A stretch of 64,000 nt of DNA, from assembly GCA_001029295.1 (NCBI GenBank), contig LDXJ01000044.1, positions 1 through 64,000 of the forward strand. Reading direction: 5' to 3'. Below, one piece after another: positions 51,401 through 60,291 of this stretch. The notes below the pieces were generated by a model. The model searched no databases. It saw only the letters and a list, made by a program, of their open reading frames with translations, and was not told the DNA's origin. Source of the DNA: Peptococcaceae bacterium CEB3. Its GTDB lineage: Bacteria; Bacillota; Desulfitobacteriia; Desulfitobacteriales; Desulfitobacteriaceae. The number at the start of each line of letters is the position of its first letter. Position 1 is the stretch's first letter. The position numbers and the translations under genes are program-made.

Positions 51401-54400
51401 CGGAGCTGCGCCTGTGGGCCCGCAGAATCTGGGGCTTTTTTGAAGAGTTCGTCGGTCCGGAGGATAACTGGCTCCCTCCTGACAATGTGCAGATTGATCC
51501 ACCCAACGGGGTGGCCCACCGGACGTCTCCGACCAATGTGGGGCTGGCGTTTTTGGCTAATCTGGCGGCCCGCGACTTGGGCTATGTTTCCCTGCAAACT
51601 TTTTTCGATCGGGTGGAGCGGACCCTCGGGAGTATGGAGAGTTTGGAACGGTGGCACGGTCATCTCTATAACTGGTATAACACGGTGCAAAAGACCCCGC
51701 TCCTTCCGCGCTATGTGTCTACTGTGGACAGCGGCAACCTGGCACTCTATCTCTTGACCTTGAAGCAAGGGATCGAGGAGATCCTAACTCTTCCGGTACT
51801 ACCGCACAGTTTGCTGATCGGCTTGGCGGATACCTACACGCTATATAGGCGCGAGGCGGACAGGGAAGGCAAGGCAGCCGCAGAAGCTGGGGAAGAAGAA
51901 TTTTCTGTGGCGCTGGAGAGCCTGCTCAAACGGCCGGAAGCGGAGGCGACTCTGACAGAGTGGTCTGACTTGTTGGCCAAGTGGCCGTCCGGTACCGCGG
52001 CGGGCGGAGAAAAACCGGCGAGTACCGGAGAAAAAGCGACGGGTGCCGGAGAAAAAGCGGCGGGTGCCGGGGAAGTCGCCTGTTCCGAAACGGCTCCGGA
52101 CCTCAGCGGCTCCGCGGAGGGTGAAGAGGAAGGCAGAGACTCAGCCGGTGAAAGCCTTTATTGGGCAGGACGTCTTTCCGGCATGGTGGAGGGATTGCGC
52201 GGTGAAATCTCCGCCTTTTACCCCTGGCTGGGCCGAGAAAATGAACTGACCGAGGAAGATCGGGAGATGTTGCAAAACGTGCGGTCGGCTTTGACTGTCC
52301 GGGAACTGAGGGATGCCTATGCTCGCTTGATCTCTAAGGGCTCAGGGGCCTTACGCGGGTTTGTTCGGCAAGGGTGGGCCGCGCTCGACCGGATGTCTGA
52401 CCAAGCCGCTAAGCAGCGGGAACGCCTGCAGTCGATGGCGGATGCCATAGATTTTAAGCCGCTTTATGATGAGCAAAGGCAGCTTTTTTCCATCGGTTTT
52501 CGTACCCAGGACGGGGCCCTGGACAAATCTTACTACGATCTCCTGGCCTCGGAGGCGCGTCAAGCCAGCTTTATCGCCATCGCCAAAGGAGACGTGCCGC
52601 AAAGTCATTGGTTTCGCTTGGGAAGAAATCTCACCAAAGTCAGAAGGCAACGGGGACTCGTCTCTTGGAGCGGCACGATGTTTGAGTTTCTCATGCCCCT
52701 CTTGGTCATGCGAAACTATGAGGGAACCCTATTGGACCAGACGTACCGGACAGTGGTCAGCGTGCAAAAAGCTTATGGAGAGGAGCACAAAATTCCCTGG
52801 GGCATCTCCGAATCGGGCTTTTATGCTTTCGATGCTCAGCTCAATTATCAATACAAGGCCTGCGGGGTCCCGGGCCTCGGTTTGAAGCGCGGGTTGATCC
52901 AGGACTTAGTGATCGCCCCCTACGCAACTTTCCTGAGCTTAATGGTTCAGCCAAAAGAAAGTATGGCTAACCTGGTTCGGATGGAGAGGGAAGGTTACTC
53001 CGGGCGTTACGGCCTTTACGAAGCCATCGACTATACCCCCGAACGCCTGGCGACCGGTGAAACCCACCGGGTTGTGCAAAGCTACATGGCTCATCACCAA
53101 GGTATGAGCTTTTTGGCTCTGACCAATGTTTTACTGGACAACGTCCTGCCTAAACGCCTCCATGCTGACGCCTTGATCCAGTCTTCCGAGCTCTTGCTTC
53201 AGGAGCGGATTCCGGGCAAGACGGATCTCACCCCGCAGCCGGAGGAACAGGCTCTCACCTATGAAACCAAACACTCTTTGCCGGCGGAGGACAAACGGGT
53301 CCTTACAGTGACGACGGCCCAGACGGGTATTCCGGTGGTTCACTTCATTGCGAACGGGCAATACTCTGTGATGCTGACGAATGCGGGTTCGGGTTTCAGC
53401 CGCTGGGGAGATATTGCGGTGTCACGCTGGCGTGAAGATGTAACCAGAGACCATTGGGGGATGTATTTCTACATTCAGAACCTCAATTCCGGCAATGTCT
53501 GGTCCGCCACCTATCAGCCCTGGGGGGACAGCGGAGAAGATTACAAAGCCGCTTATGCGCCGGACAAAGTAGAGTTCAGCCGACGGGACGGAAACATTAC
53601 CACGCGCACGGAAATTGTGGTCTCACCGGAAGACCCGGTGGAGATCCGGCGCCTCAGTCTGACCAACGATAGCCGGCATAGCCGCACCTTGGAAATCACG
53701 AGTTACTTTGAATGTGTCTTGGCCCAGACGAGCGAGGATCTGGCTCACCCGGCTTTCGGTAACCTTTTCATTCAGACGGAGTATTCGCACCAGGCCTTAC
53801 TCGCTACCCGGAGGCCGCGGCGTGAGGCCCAAAAACGCCTCTGGCTCATGCATACGCTGGCTCTGGAAGGGGAGGCTGTCGGCGGCTTGGAGTATGAAAC
53901 CGACCGGGCCCGTTTTATCGGCAGGGGTAGGACTCTGGCTCGACCTCAGGCCCTGGAACCAAATCAACCCCTTTCCGCCACGGTTGGTCAGGTGCTCGAC
54001 CCGATTATGAGCTTACGGCAAAGAGTCTTGGTCCGCCCCGGTCAAACCGTCAAGGTCTCCTTTGCGGTCGGGGCCGCCGAGAGCAGGGAGGAAGCCGTCC
54101 GTTTGGCGGAGAAATACCGCAGCCCCGCCGCAGTCAGCCGGGCGCACGAATTGGCCTGGACGTACAGCCAGATGGAACTGGGGCATCTTAATCTCACTGC
54201 GAGTCAAGCCAATGAGGCCTTGAGTCTTGCGGCTCATTTGGTCTATAACAGCCCGGTGCGGCAGGAGCAACAAGAGGCGTTGGCCCGGAACGTCAAAGGA
54301 CAGTCTGCTCTCTGGCCTTACGCCATTTCGGGGGACCTTCCCATCGTGCTCGTGCGGGTTCAGGAATTTTGTCAGACAGACCTCGTCCGGGATTGCCTGC

Positions 54401-57400
54401 GGATGCATGAATACTGGCGTCTAAAGGGTTTGATCGTTGATTTGGTGATTCTCAATGAGGATGACAGCGGGTATGTCCAGAGTTTCCAGGATACCTTACG
54501 GGATCTGATCGCCGTGGGACATGGGAGGGAGTTGGTGAACCGGCCCGGTGGGGCTTTTCTCTTGCAGAAGAAACACCTTCCGGAGGGAGACCTCACCTTG
54601 TTGTTGACGGCGGCGCGCATCGTCCTTTCCGGGGAGGCGGGCTCCTGCTCTTTGCAGCTGCGCAGGAAAAGTAAGGCCGCGGCCGCCGGGGAGCACGAAC
54701 GTCAGGGCGGAAACAGGTTGGAAAAGCCTGGGCCGGGGCGGTCGGGTTGGGCTCCCGGCCTCGATCTGAGCACCGGCTATCTGGCCGGTCAGTGGTCAGA
54801 GCAAGGTCCTGGCGCCGTTCGGGCCGGAAATAGGGATAAGGGGGCTCCGGAAGAAGATACCGCTGTCAACCGGGAACGCTCCGACTCCAACCGGGAACGC
54901 TCCGATTCCAACCGGGATGTGCTCTCCTCGAACCGGGAGATACCCGCCCCCGCCTTTAGAGTGCCCGTTTCCGACTCAAAGGCCGCCGGCTCCCGTGCCG
55001 CCCATCCGGCGGGAATGCTGCCTGCGGATCTTCAATACGGTAACGGGTATGGCGGATTCCGGGCCGAGACGCGCGAATACCTGATTGAACTCAGACCCGG
55101 CCTGCAAACCCCTTTACCCTGGCTCAACGTCATTGCCAATCCTAAATTTGGTTTTCAGGTTTCTGAGTCCGGAGCCGGATATACTTGGGCCGAAAACAGC
55201 CGGGAAAATAAACTGACCCCTTGGTCTAACGATCCCGTCCAGGACCCCCCGGGCGAAGTGTTGTACTTAAAGGACGAACTCAGCGGAAAGCTGTGGTCCC
55301 CGACTCCGGGCCCGATTCGGGACGGCGGCCGCTACCTGGTCCGGCATGGTCAAGGGTACACGGTTTTTCACCATGTCAGTGAGGATTTGGAACAAGAATT
55401 GCTGCTCTTTGTACCAGCGGATGATCCGGTCAAAATAATCCGTTTGACTTTACGTAATCTGGCCGCCACCGAGCGCCGTCTTAAAGCTACCTATTATGCC
55501 GAGATGGTTTTGGGGGTGGCGCGGGAGTTAACGGCTCCGTACTTGGTGACAGAATACGGAGAGGAAGAGGAGGCTCTTTTGGTCCGCAACACTTACCAGG
55601 AAGAATTCAGCGGGCGTGAAGCTTTTCTGGCGGGATTTGGCGGCAAGGTTCTCTCCTACAGCGGTGACCGGACCAAATTTATCGGCAGAAACGGCAGCCT
55701 TACGAGCCCTCGAGGGCTCAGCGTCTCCCGCTTATCCGGTGGCGTGGGAGCGGGGCTTGATCCTTGCGCGGCTCTTCAGTTGGAAGTGCTCCTGCCGCCC
55801 CAAGCGGAGCAAACGGTTTTCTTTTTTCTCGGGGAAGGGGAGAGTAGGGAACAGGTGCGGTCAGTTTTGCGAAAGTATCGGGATCCTCAGCGGGTCGAGG
55901 AGGCCCTGGCCGCGGTCAAAGACTTCTGGGGGACGCTCAGCGGCAGAATCCAGGTGCACACCCCGGATCAATCCCTGGATCTGCTCCTTAACAGCTGGCT
56001 CCTTTATCAAACGGTGGCTTGTCGCCTTTGGGCCCGGTCGGCATTTTATCAGTCGGGTGGAGCCTATGGCTTTCGGGACCAGTTGCAGGATGTTATGGCT
56101 TTGGCCGTCGTGGCTCCGGAACACACCCGCGCTCAAATCCTCGAGCATTGTGCCCACCAATTCAAAGAGGGGGATGTCCAGCACTGGTGGCACGCGGAAC
56201 GCGGCAAGGGCATACGCACCCGTTGCTCCGATGATTTTCTATGGCTCCCGTTCGTGACAGCCGATTATTTGGAACATAGCGAGGACTACGGGCTTCTGGA
56301 AGAAGGCGTGGCTTTTCTGGAGGATGAGCCCCTGGCGGAGGAAGAAGATGAACGCTATTCCGTTCCCCGGGTTTCCGAGGAAGAGGGCAGTGTCTATGAG
56401 CATTGCCTGCGTGCCCTGGACCACGGCTTGCGTTTCGGGGCGCACGGCCTGCCTCTCATCGGCTCCGGAGACTGGAATGACGGTCTCAACCGGATTGGCC
56501 GATGGGGAAAAGGGGAGAGCGTTTGGCTGGGGTGGTTCCTTTACCTCACTTTGCGGCGCTTTGGCGCGGTTTGTGCCAGGAAGTCGGATGAGGAGCGGGA
56601 AAAACGTTACCTTCGGGTCGCGGAGAAACTGCGCGAACACTTGGAGCGTGAAGGTTGGGACGGGGGCTGGTACCGAAGAGCGTATTTTGATGACGGAACG
56701 CCCTTAGGTTCGGCAGCCGGCGAGGAGTGTCAAATTGACGCACTGGCTCAATCCTGGGCGATCATTTCCGGAGCGGCGAGAGCCAGCCGGCAGGCGGACG
56801 CCATGTTGGCGCTGGAGCACTATCTCTGGCGGCGGGAGGAAGGAATCCTTCTGCTCCTCACCCCGCCTTTTGATCACGGTGACAAAGATCCCGGTTACAT
56901 TAAAGGGTATGTCCCGGGAGTACGTGAAAACGGCGGACAGTATACCCATGGTGCCATTTGGGCAGTCCTCGCTTACTGCGGAATGGGGGACGGGGACAAG
57001 GCCTATGAATTGTTCCAGATGCTCAATCCGATTAATCACTCCCGGACGGAGAGTGAGGCGAACCACTATAAGACAGAACCCTATGTGATGACGGCGGATG
57101 TTTATGCGATTCATCCGCATGCCGGGCGTGGCGGCTGGAGTTGGTATACCGGTTCGGCCGGCTGGATGTACCAGGCCGGCTTGGAAGGAATTCTCGGCTT
57201 CCGCCTGGCCGGTGACGAACTTAGCGTGGACCCGTGTCTGCCCCGGCGCTGGGACGGCTTTACCCTGGAGTATCGCCACCGGCAGACACTTTACCGGATA
57301 GTCGTGGAAAATCCCGATGGCAATATGCGTGGGGTTAAAGAACGGTTTCTCGACGGCAAACCTCTCGCCGAGGGTGCCATCAAGCTGGTCGATGACGGGA

Positions 57401-57429
57401 AAGTACATGAGCTAAAGCTAAGGCTGTAG
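48475..57429 (+). CDS. Giant cyclic beta-1,2-glucan synthase-type protein (GT84 + GH94)
   Basis: This membrane protein of about 2984 residues is of the NdvB/ChvB type. An N-terminal helical domain is followed by a GT84 glycosyltransferase with D617-A-D619 (ITLDADTQLL) and RRLHRWVRGDWQ at about 760, set among some eight membrane spans (about 425-1000). After these come a glycoamylase-like domain (AHHQGMSFLALTN) and two GH94-type regions with SDDFLWLPFVTADY, GSGDWNDGLNR (D2666-W-N-D) and GGQYTHGAIWA. The family builds cyclic or linear beta-1,2-glucans; the product here is unproven. Low-complexity inserts lie at about residues 1172-1226 and 2062-2186 (with NRERSDS repeats). The start may be 48475 or an in-frame ATG upstream at 48382; neither has a strong ribosome site. 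Confidence 0.88.
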   Translation: MKLNTAYKLMDEQPLKDIVLNHDELLRHAFEISHFHALTGPGKKRVFLMPRVSDNARFLLKAHREVSAYVQRTQDMVPAAEWFLDNYYLLKDLPRDIRFNLSRHYERQLPCLAGGVFSGYPRVYALMVELIEHTDSLLQEDSLKDFINTYQEQVPLSSGELWAIPTMLRVALLENVRRLVEQILEIQNERDAAEKWLEPFRNTEQVPQEWEKTLERADQPDSYSPAYGERLLKRIREMGLDGLPLLRLLDRFMAKQDTNIESLSKLAHQQQATWQVSTAHAIGSLRFLGAEDWPRFFEEVSLVERVLQSDPAGVYSEMDFESRDAYRHEVERLSRRFAVSETTVALRVLEQAKSAAVPANHVGYYLLGQGRAGVEKEFEREWGPVHNVLCRVRHLLKRRPAAAYFGGILLLAACFLYLLHMYARFAGILNPGLEFAALLLALGPVSSIAIVLVNGLVTQLLPPSYLPKLDLGGGIPAHLRTMVVVPTLLPSVGRVRELLEQMEVYYLANQDANLHFALLGDYTDAPAETVPGDKAILAAAVRGVEDLNAKYGEGRFFFFHRHRLWNAQEGVWLGWERKRGKLIEFNRLLRRSGPTSYSTQVGDPALLPTIKYVITLDADTQLLRGTAKKLIGALAHPLQAARLNEDGSRVLSGYGVLQPRIGVSVSSANASFFSRLFSGNVGIDPYTAAISDVYQDLFGEGIFTGKGIYDVDVFARMTGDAFPENTILSHDLIEGIYARTGLVTDIELFDGYPAKVHAHMRRLHRWVRGDWQVASRLFQPLPFVAKWKVFDNLRRSLVAPLEFLLIVLAFAVLPGQPWLWAGIVLLELFLPTVLCLGNMLVKPKAQHTGIAEGLKSGSAQFLVHVVLLPYTAYTMADALVRSLYRQLVSHRHLLEWETAAETEKRLGANLATSWSQMWPSVLTVIVAGGLVSALSLYRLAAFGPLFLLWFLSPWVAHRLSLPLPREEEGLNLAEQAELRLWARRIWGFFEEFVGPEDNWLPPDNVQIDPPNGVAHRTSPTNVGLAFLANLAARDLGYVSLQTFFDRVERTLGSMESLERWHGHLYNWYNTVQKTPLLPRYVSTVDSGNLALYLLTLKQGIEEILTLPVLPHSLLIGLADTYTLYRREADREGKAAAEAGEEEFSVALESLLKRPEAEATLTEWSDLLAKWPSGTAAGGEKPASTGEKATGAGEKAAGAGEVACSETAPDLSGSAEGEEEGRDSAGESLYWAGRLSGMVEGLRGEISAFYPWLGRENELTEEDREMLQNVRSALTVRELRDAYARLISKGSGALRGFVRQGWAALDRMSDQAAKQRERLQSMADAIDFKPLYDEQRQLFSIGFRTQDGALDKSYYDLLASEARQASFIAIAKGDVPQSHWFRLGRNLTKVRRQRGLVSWSGTMFEFLMPLLVMRNYEGTLLDQTYRTVVSVQKAYGEEHKIPWGISESGFYAFDAQLNYQYKACGVPGLGLKRGLIQDLVIAPYATFLSLMVQPKESMANLVRMEREGYSGRYGLYEAIDYTPERLATGETHRVVQSYMAHHQGMSFLALTNVLLDNVLPKRLHADALIQSSELLLQERIPGKTDLTPQPEEQALTYETKHSLPAEDKRVLTVTTAQTGIPVVHFIANGQYSVMLTNAGSGFSRWGDIAVSRWREDVTRDHWGMYFYIQNLNSGNVWSATYQPWGDSGEDYKAAYAPDKVEFSRRDGNITTRTEIVVSPEDPVEIRRLSLTNDSRHSRTLEITSYFECVLAQTSEDLAHPAFGNLFIQTEYSHQALLATRRPRREAQKRLWLMHTLALEGEAVGGLEYETDRARFIGRGRTLARPQALEPNQPLSATVGQVLDPIMSLRQRVLVRPGQTVKVSFAVGAAESREEAVRLAEKYRSPAAVSRAHELAWTYSQMELGHLNLTASQANEALSLAAHLVYNSPVRQEQQEALARNVKGQSALWPYAISGDLPIVLVRVQEFCQTDLVRDCLRMHEYWRLKGLIVDLVILNEDDSGYVQSFQDTLRDLIAVGHGRELVNRPGGAFLLQKKHLPEGDLTLLLTAARIVLSGEAGSCSLQLRRKSKAAAAGEHERQGGNRLEKPGPGRSGWAPGLDLSTGYLAGQWSEQGPGAVRAGNRDKGAPEEDTAVNRERSDSNRERSDSNRDVLSSNREIPAPAFRVPVSDSKAAGSRAAHPAGMLPADLQYGNGYGGFRAETREYLIELRPGLQTPLPWLNVIANPKFGFQVSESGAGYTWAENSRENKLTPWSNDPVQDPPGEVLYLKDELSGKLWSPTPGPIRDGGRYLVRHGQGYTVFHHVSEDLEQELLLFVPADDPVKIIRLTLRNLAATERRLKATYYAEMVLGVARELTAPYLVTEYGEEEEALLVRNTYQEEFSGREAFLAGFGGKVLSYSGDRTKFIGRNGSLTSPRGLSVSRLSGGVGAGLDPCAALQLEVLLPPQAEQTVFFFLGEGESREQVRSVLRKYRDPQRVEEALAAVKDFWGTLSGRIQVHTPDQSLDLLLNSWLLYQTVACRLWARSAFYQSGGAYGFRDQLQDVMALAVVAPEHTRAQILEHCAHQFKEGDVQHWWHAERGKGIRTRCSDDFLWLPFVTADYLEHSEDYGLLEEGVAFLEDEPLAEEEDERYSVPRVSEEEGSVYEHCLRALDHGLRFGAHGLPLIGSGDWNDGLNRIGRWGKGESVWLGWFLYLTLRRFGAVCARKSDEEREKRYLRVAEKLREHLEREGWDGGWYRRAYFDDGTPLGSAAGEECQIDALAQSWAIISGAARASRQADAMLALEHYLWRREEGILLLLTPPFDHGDKDPGYIKGYVPGVRENGGQYTHGAIWAVLAYCGMGDGDKAYELFQMLNPINHSRTESEANHYKTEPYVMTADVYAIHPHAGRGGWSWYTGSAGWMYQAGLEGILGFRLAGDELSVDPCLPRRWDGFTLEYRHRQTLYRIVVENPDGNMRGVKERFLDGKPLAEGAIKLVDDGKVHELKLRL

Positions 57430-57522
57430 TGGTTCTACACAGATTCCCGGCTTTGGCAGAACTGTGACGTGCTCAGCCTGGATACGGAACTGTAGTGGAT
57501 CCTCACGGATTTCCGGCTTCCG
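57424..57522 (+). repeat. Two ~33-bp direct repeats beginning at the glucan synthase stop codon
   Basis: CTGTAGTGGTTCTACACAGA (57424) and CTGTAGTGGATCCTCACGGA (57490) start similar 33-bp units 66 bases apart. The TAG of the first unit is the stop codon of the glucan synthase. Confidence 0.8.
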
Positions 57523-57658
57523 TTCCGGGTGGACAGCGGAAAACGACGGATCTATACTTGGGGTAGACTGGCAAAAGCGAATATCGTCACCCCCGTCTCC
57601 GGTCTTAGGCGGCTGGGGTATTGGCGATACACCCGGCTCTGACAACGGGGGTGTAAGT

Positions 57659-59335
57659 GTGTTTTGGCGTCTCTTTCTCAAGTTAGCCCAAAATATCAGC
57701 GTCATCGTTACCATTTCTTACTTGCTGAGCAAGACGAGGATTTTTAAGAAGGCGATGCGTCTTAAGAACAGTTGGGCAGAGAAATTACTGTTGGTCGCTG
57801 TATTCAGTGCTATTGGAATTATGGGCACCTATACGGGTGTTTCCATAAAGGGGGCTCTGGCCAACTCAAGGGTCGTGGGGGTGGTGGTGGGGTCTTTGCT
57901 CGGCGGGCCCTTTGTCGGCATCGGAGCCGGGATTATTGCCGGACTGCATCGCTACTTGATTGGCGGGTTTACGGCTTTTTCCTGCGCCTTGGCCACGGTG
58001 GCCGAAGCCGCCACGGCAGCCTGGTTCAGCCGCAAAGAAAGTCCCAAGAGGCTGTCCTGGAAATTCGGTTTGGCCATTGGGGTAGGGACTGAGACCTTGC
58101 AAATGCTTATCATCCTGGCTACCGCCCGACCCTTCGCCGCGGCCTGGGATTTGGTGCAAACGATTGGACTGCCCATGATCGTCATGAATTCCATCGGCAT
58201 TGCTATTTTCCTGGTGATCGCCCGGAATTCCCTGGAGGAGGAGGAAAGGGCCGGGGCGCTGCAGGCGCAAAAGGCCCTGGAGATTGCCAATATAACCCTG
58301 CCCATTTTGAGACAAGGATTAAACGAAAAGACGGCCCAAGAAGTAGCCAGGATCATCTTTGAACGAGCGGATGTGGAGGCGGTGGCCCTCACGAACCGGG
58401 AGATTATTTTGGCCCATGTGGGAAACGGCTGCTCACATCATTTGGCCGGAGCGCCGATCATGACGCAGGCGACCGGGGCGGCCGTTCAGGCCGGGGAAAT
58501 GAAGCTGGCCGAGGACAAAAGCCAGATTGGCTGCCGGAACAAGGAGTGCACCTTGCGTTCGGCCGTCATCGTACCTCTCTTCGGCCGCGGAGAGGTAATG
58601 GGTACCCTCAAGCTTTATCAAGATCGTGAGCACGGAATCGGGAGCGTGGAGATTCAATTGGCCCAAGGCTTAGCGGGCCTTTTTTCCACCCAGTTGGAGT
58701 TGGCCGCTCTGGAGGAGCAGGCGAAACTCGTGACCAAAGCGGAGTTGAAAGCGCTGCAGGCGCAAATCAACCCCCATTTTCTTTTCAACGCTTTGAATAC
58801 GATAGTCTCCCTCGTCCGAACGGACGGAGAGAAAGCACGCAAGTTGCTCATACAGCTGGGTGAGTTTTTTCGCAAAAATATCCAGCGCGGGGATAAGTTT
58901 GTCACTCTGCGTGAGGAACTGGAGCACATCCGGGCTTATTTGAGCATTGAGCAAGCCAGATTTGGCGATAGTCTGAAGGTGGTTGAACGGGTGCAGCCTG
59001 AGGCAGAAGATTGGCTGCTGCCGGCGTTGACTTTGCAACCCTTGGTGGAAAATGCCATCAAACACGGAATTTATCCCAAGATTGAAGGAGGCACGGTGGA
59101 AATCCGCTGTTGGATTGAAGAAGGTACTTTGCGCGTCATGATCGGGGACGACGGGGTCGGCATACGCGGGGAGAAGCTGGAGGAAGTGTACCTGAAAAAG
59201 AACGATTCCGCCCAGGGGGCCGGCGTAGGTCTCAGTAATGTGAATGACAGGTTGAAGTATTTGTATGGTACGGGTCTTACCATCGACAGTGAACCCGGGC
59301 ACGGTACGCGAGTCCTAATCAGGATTCCCGGGTGA
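57659..59335 (+). CDS. LytS-type sensor histidine kinase
   Basis: This 558-residue membrane kinase has an N-terminal 5TM-5TMR_LYT domain (LLVAVFSAIGIMGTYTGVSIKGA; GGPFVGIGAGIIAGLHRYLIGG) and a GAF domain (about 220-350). A histidine kinase core follows with the phosphoacceptor H373 in INPHFLFNALNTI, the N box LVENAIKHGI and the G box GDDGVGI. GTG 57659 is used as start, because GGGGG precedes it and the protein then has the family's usual length. With the LytTR regulator 37 bases downstream it forms a two-component system. The cstA gene next door suggests a pyruvate- or nutrient-sensing BtsSR/LytST role. Confidence 0.92.
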   Translation: MFWRLFLKLAQNISVIVTISYLLSKTRIFKKAMRLKNSWAEKLLLVAVFSAIGIMGTYTGVSIKGALANSRVVGVVVGSLLGGPFVGIGAGIIAGLHRYLIGGFTAFSCALATVAEAATAAWFSRKESPKRLSWKFGLAIGVGTETLQMLIILATARPFAAAWDLVQTIGLPMIVMNSIGIAIFLVIARNSLEEEERAGALQAQKALEIANITLPILRQGLNEKTAQEVARIIFERADVEAVALTNREIILAHVGNGCSHHLAGAPIMTQATGAAVQAGEMKLAEDKSQIGCRNKECTLRSAVIVPLFGRGEVMGTLKLYQDREHGIGSVEIQLAQGLAGLFSTQLELAALEEQAKLVTKAELKALQAQINPHFLFNALNTIVSLVRTDGEKARKLLIQLGEFFRKNIQRGDKFVTLREELEHIRAYLSIEQARFGDSLKVVERVQPEAEDWLLPALTLQPLVENAIKHGIYPKIEGGTVEIRCWIEEGTLRVMIGDDGVGIRGEKLEEVYLKKNDSAQGAGVGLSNVNDRLKYLYGTGLTIDSEPGHGTRVLIRIPG

Positions 59336-59372
59336 ACCAGGTGGGTTAAAGGGTGAGCGGGGAGAGGACAAA

Positions 59373-60140
59373 ATGATTCGAGTTTTTATTGTGGATGACG
59401 AAGCTCCGGCGCGGGACGAACTGAAATACCTCCTCGAACAGATGGGAGATGTTTCGGTCGTCGGTATGGCCCGCAACGGGAGAGAAGCTTTAGAATTGAT
59501 CCCGTCGGCTAAGCCTCAGGTTGTTTTCCTGGATATACAAATGCCGGATTTGTCGGGCTTGGCGGTGGCCCGCGAGCTGCTGGCACTCATGAAAGAGAAA
59601 GATTTTCCTTTGCTCGTCTTTGCCACGGCTTTTGACCGGCACGCTCTGGAGGCGTTTGAGGTCCATGCTCTCGACTATATTCTCAAACCTTTCAGTGCGG
59701 AACGACTAAACAACGCGGTGGATCACTTGCGCCGCACTTTGGCGGGGCGTTCTCCCGCGCAAGGGCCGGAGGCAGAGAAACTGGACCGGATTCTCAGCCT
59801 CTTAGAGAAGCCCACCCAGCCAAAGCTGGCGGTGGAGGAAAATGAACGGATTATTTTGTTAGAGGTAGATGAGATCATTTATGCCTGGGTAGAGGATCGG
59901 CACGTTTTTATCAAGACCAAAGATGCGTCTTACCAAACGGGATACAATTTGAGCGAACTGGAGGAAAGGTTAGGCCTTCTGCAAACCCACAAGAGTTATG
60001 TGGTGAACCGCGATAAGGTCCGGGAAGTCATTCCTTGGTTTAACGGCACTTATAATTTGGTCATGGCTGATCAGGCCAAATCCCAGGTTCCGGTAAGCCG
60101 GACTTATGTCAAGTCGGTGCGCCAGGCGCTGAAACTGTAG
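59373..60140 (+). CDS. LytTR-family response regulator
   Basis: This 255-residue regulator has an N-terminal receiver domain with acidic pocket D8-D9-E10, phosphoacceptor D54 (FLDIQMPD) and the Lys switch in YILKPF. The C-terminal LytTR DNA-binding domain (about 152-255) includes ERIILLEVDEIIYAWVEDRH and HKSYVVNRDKV. It is co-transcribed with the kinase and followed by a terminator, then cstA, its probable target. Confidence 0.95.
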   Translation: MIRVFIVDDEAPARDELKYLLEQMGDVSVVGMARNGREALELIPSAKPQVVFLDIQMPDLSGLAVARELLALMKEKDFPLLVFATAFDRHALEAFEVHALDYILKPFSAERLNNAVDHLRRTLAGRSPAQGPEAEKLDRILSLLEKPTQPKLAVEENERIILLEVDEIIYAWVEDRHVFIKTKDASYQTGYNLSELEERLGLLQTHKSYVVNRDKVREVIPWFNGTYNLVMADQAKSQVPVSRTYVKSVRQALKL

Positions 60141-60181
60141 CCCGGCGGGGGCAGGGTGGAAAACGTTTGTATTTTAACAAG

Positions 60182-60208
60182 AAAAACGTGCTTGTCAGGC
60201 ACGTTTTT
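60182..60208 (+). terminator. Terminator after the two-component genes
   Basis: AAAAACGTGC (60182-60191) pairs with GCACGTTTTT (60199-60208) around a short TTGTCAG loop. The T-rich right arm makes it an efficient intrinsic terminator, and its symmetry allows action on both strands. Confidence 0.9.
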
Positions 60209-60291
60209 CGACGTCTTTTGCAGTATTTTCCCCTTTTTTCACAGGGTGCCGCTATGATGTAAGGGCAAAAACAAGAAAAGGGGGATTACAA

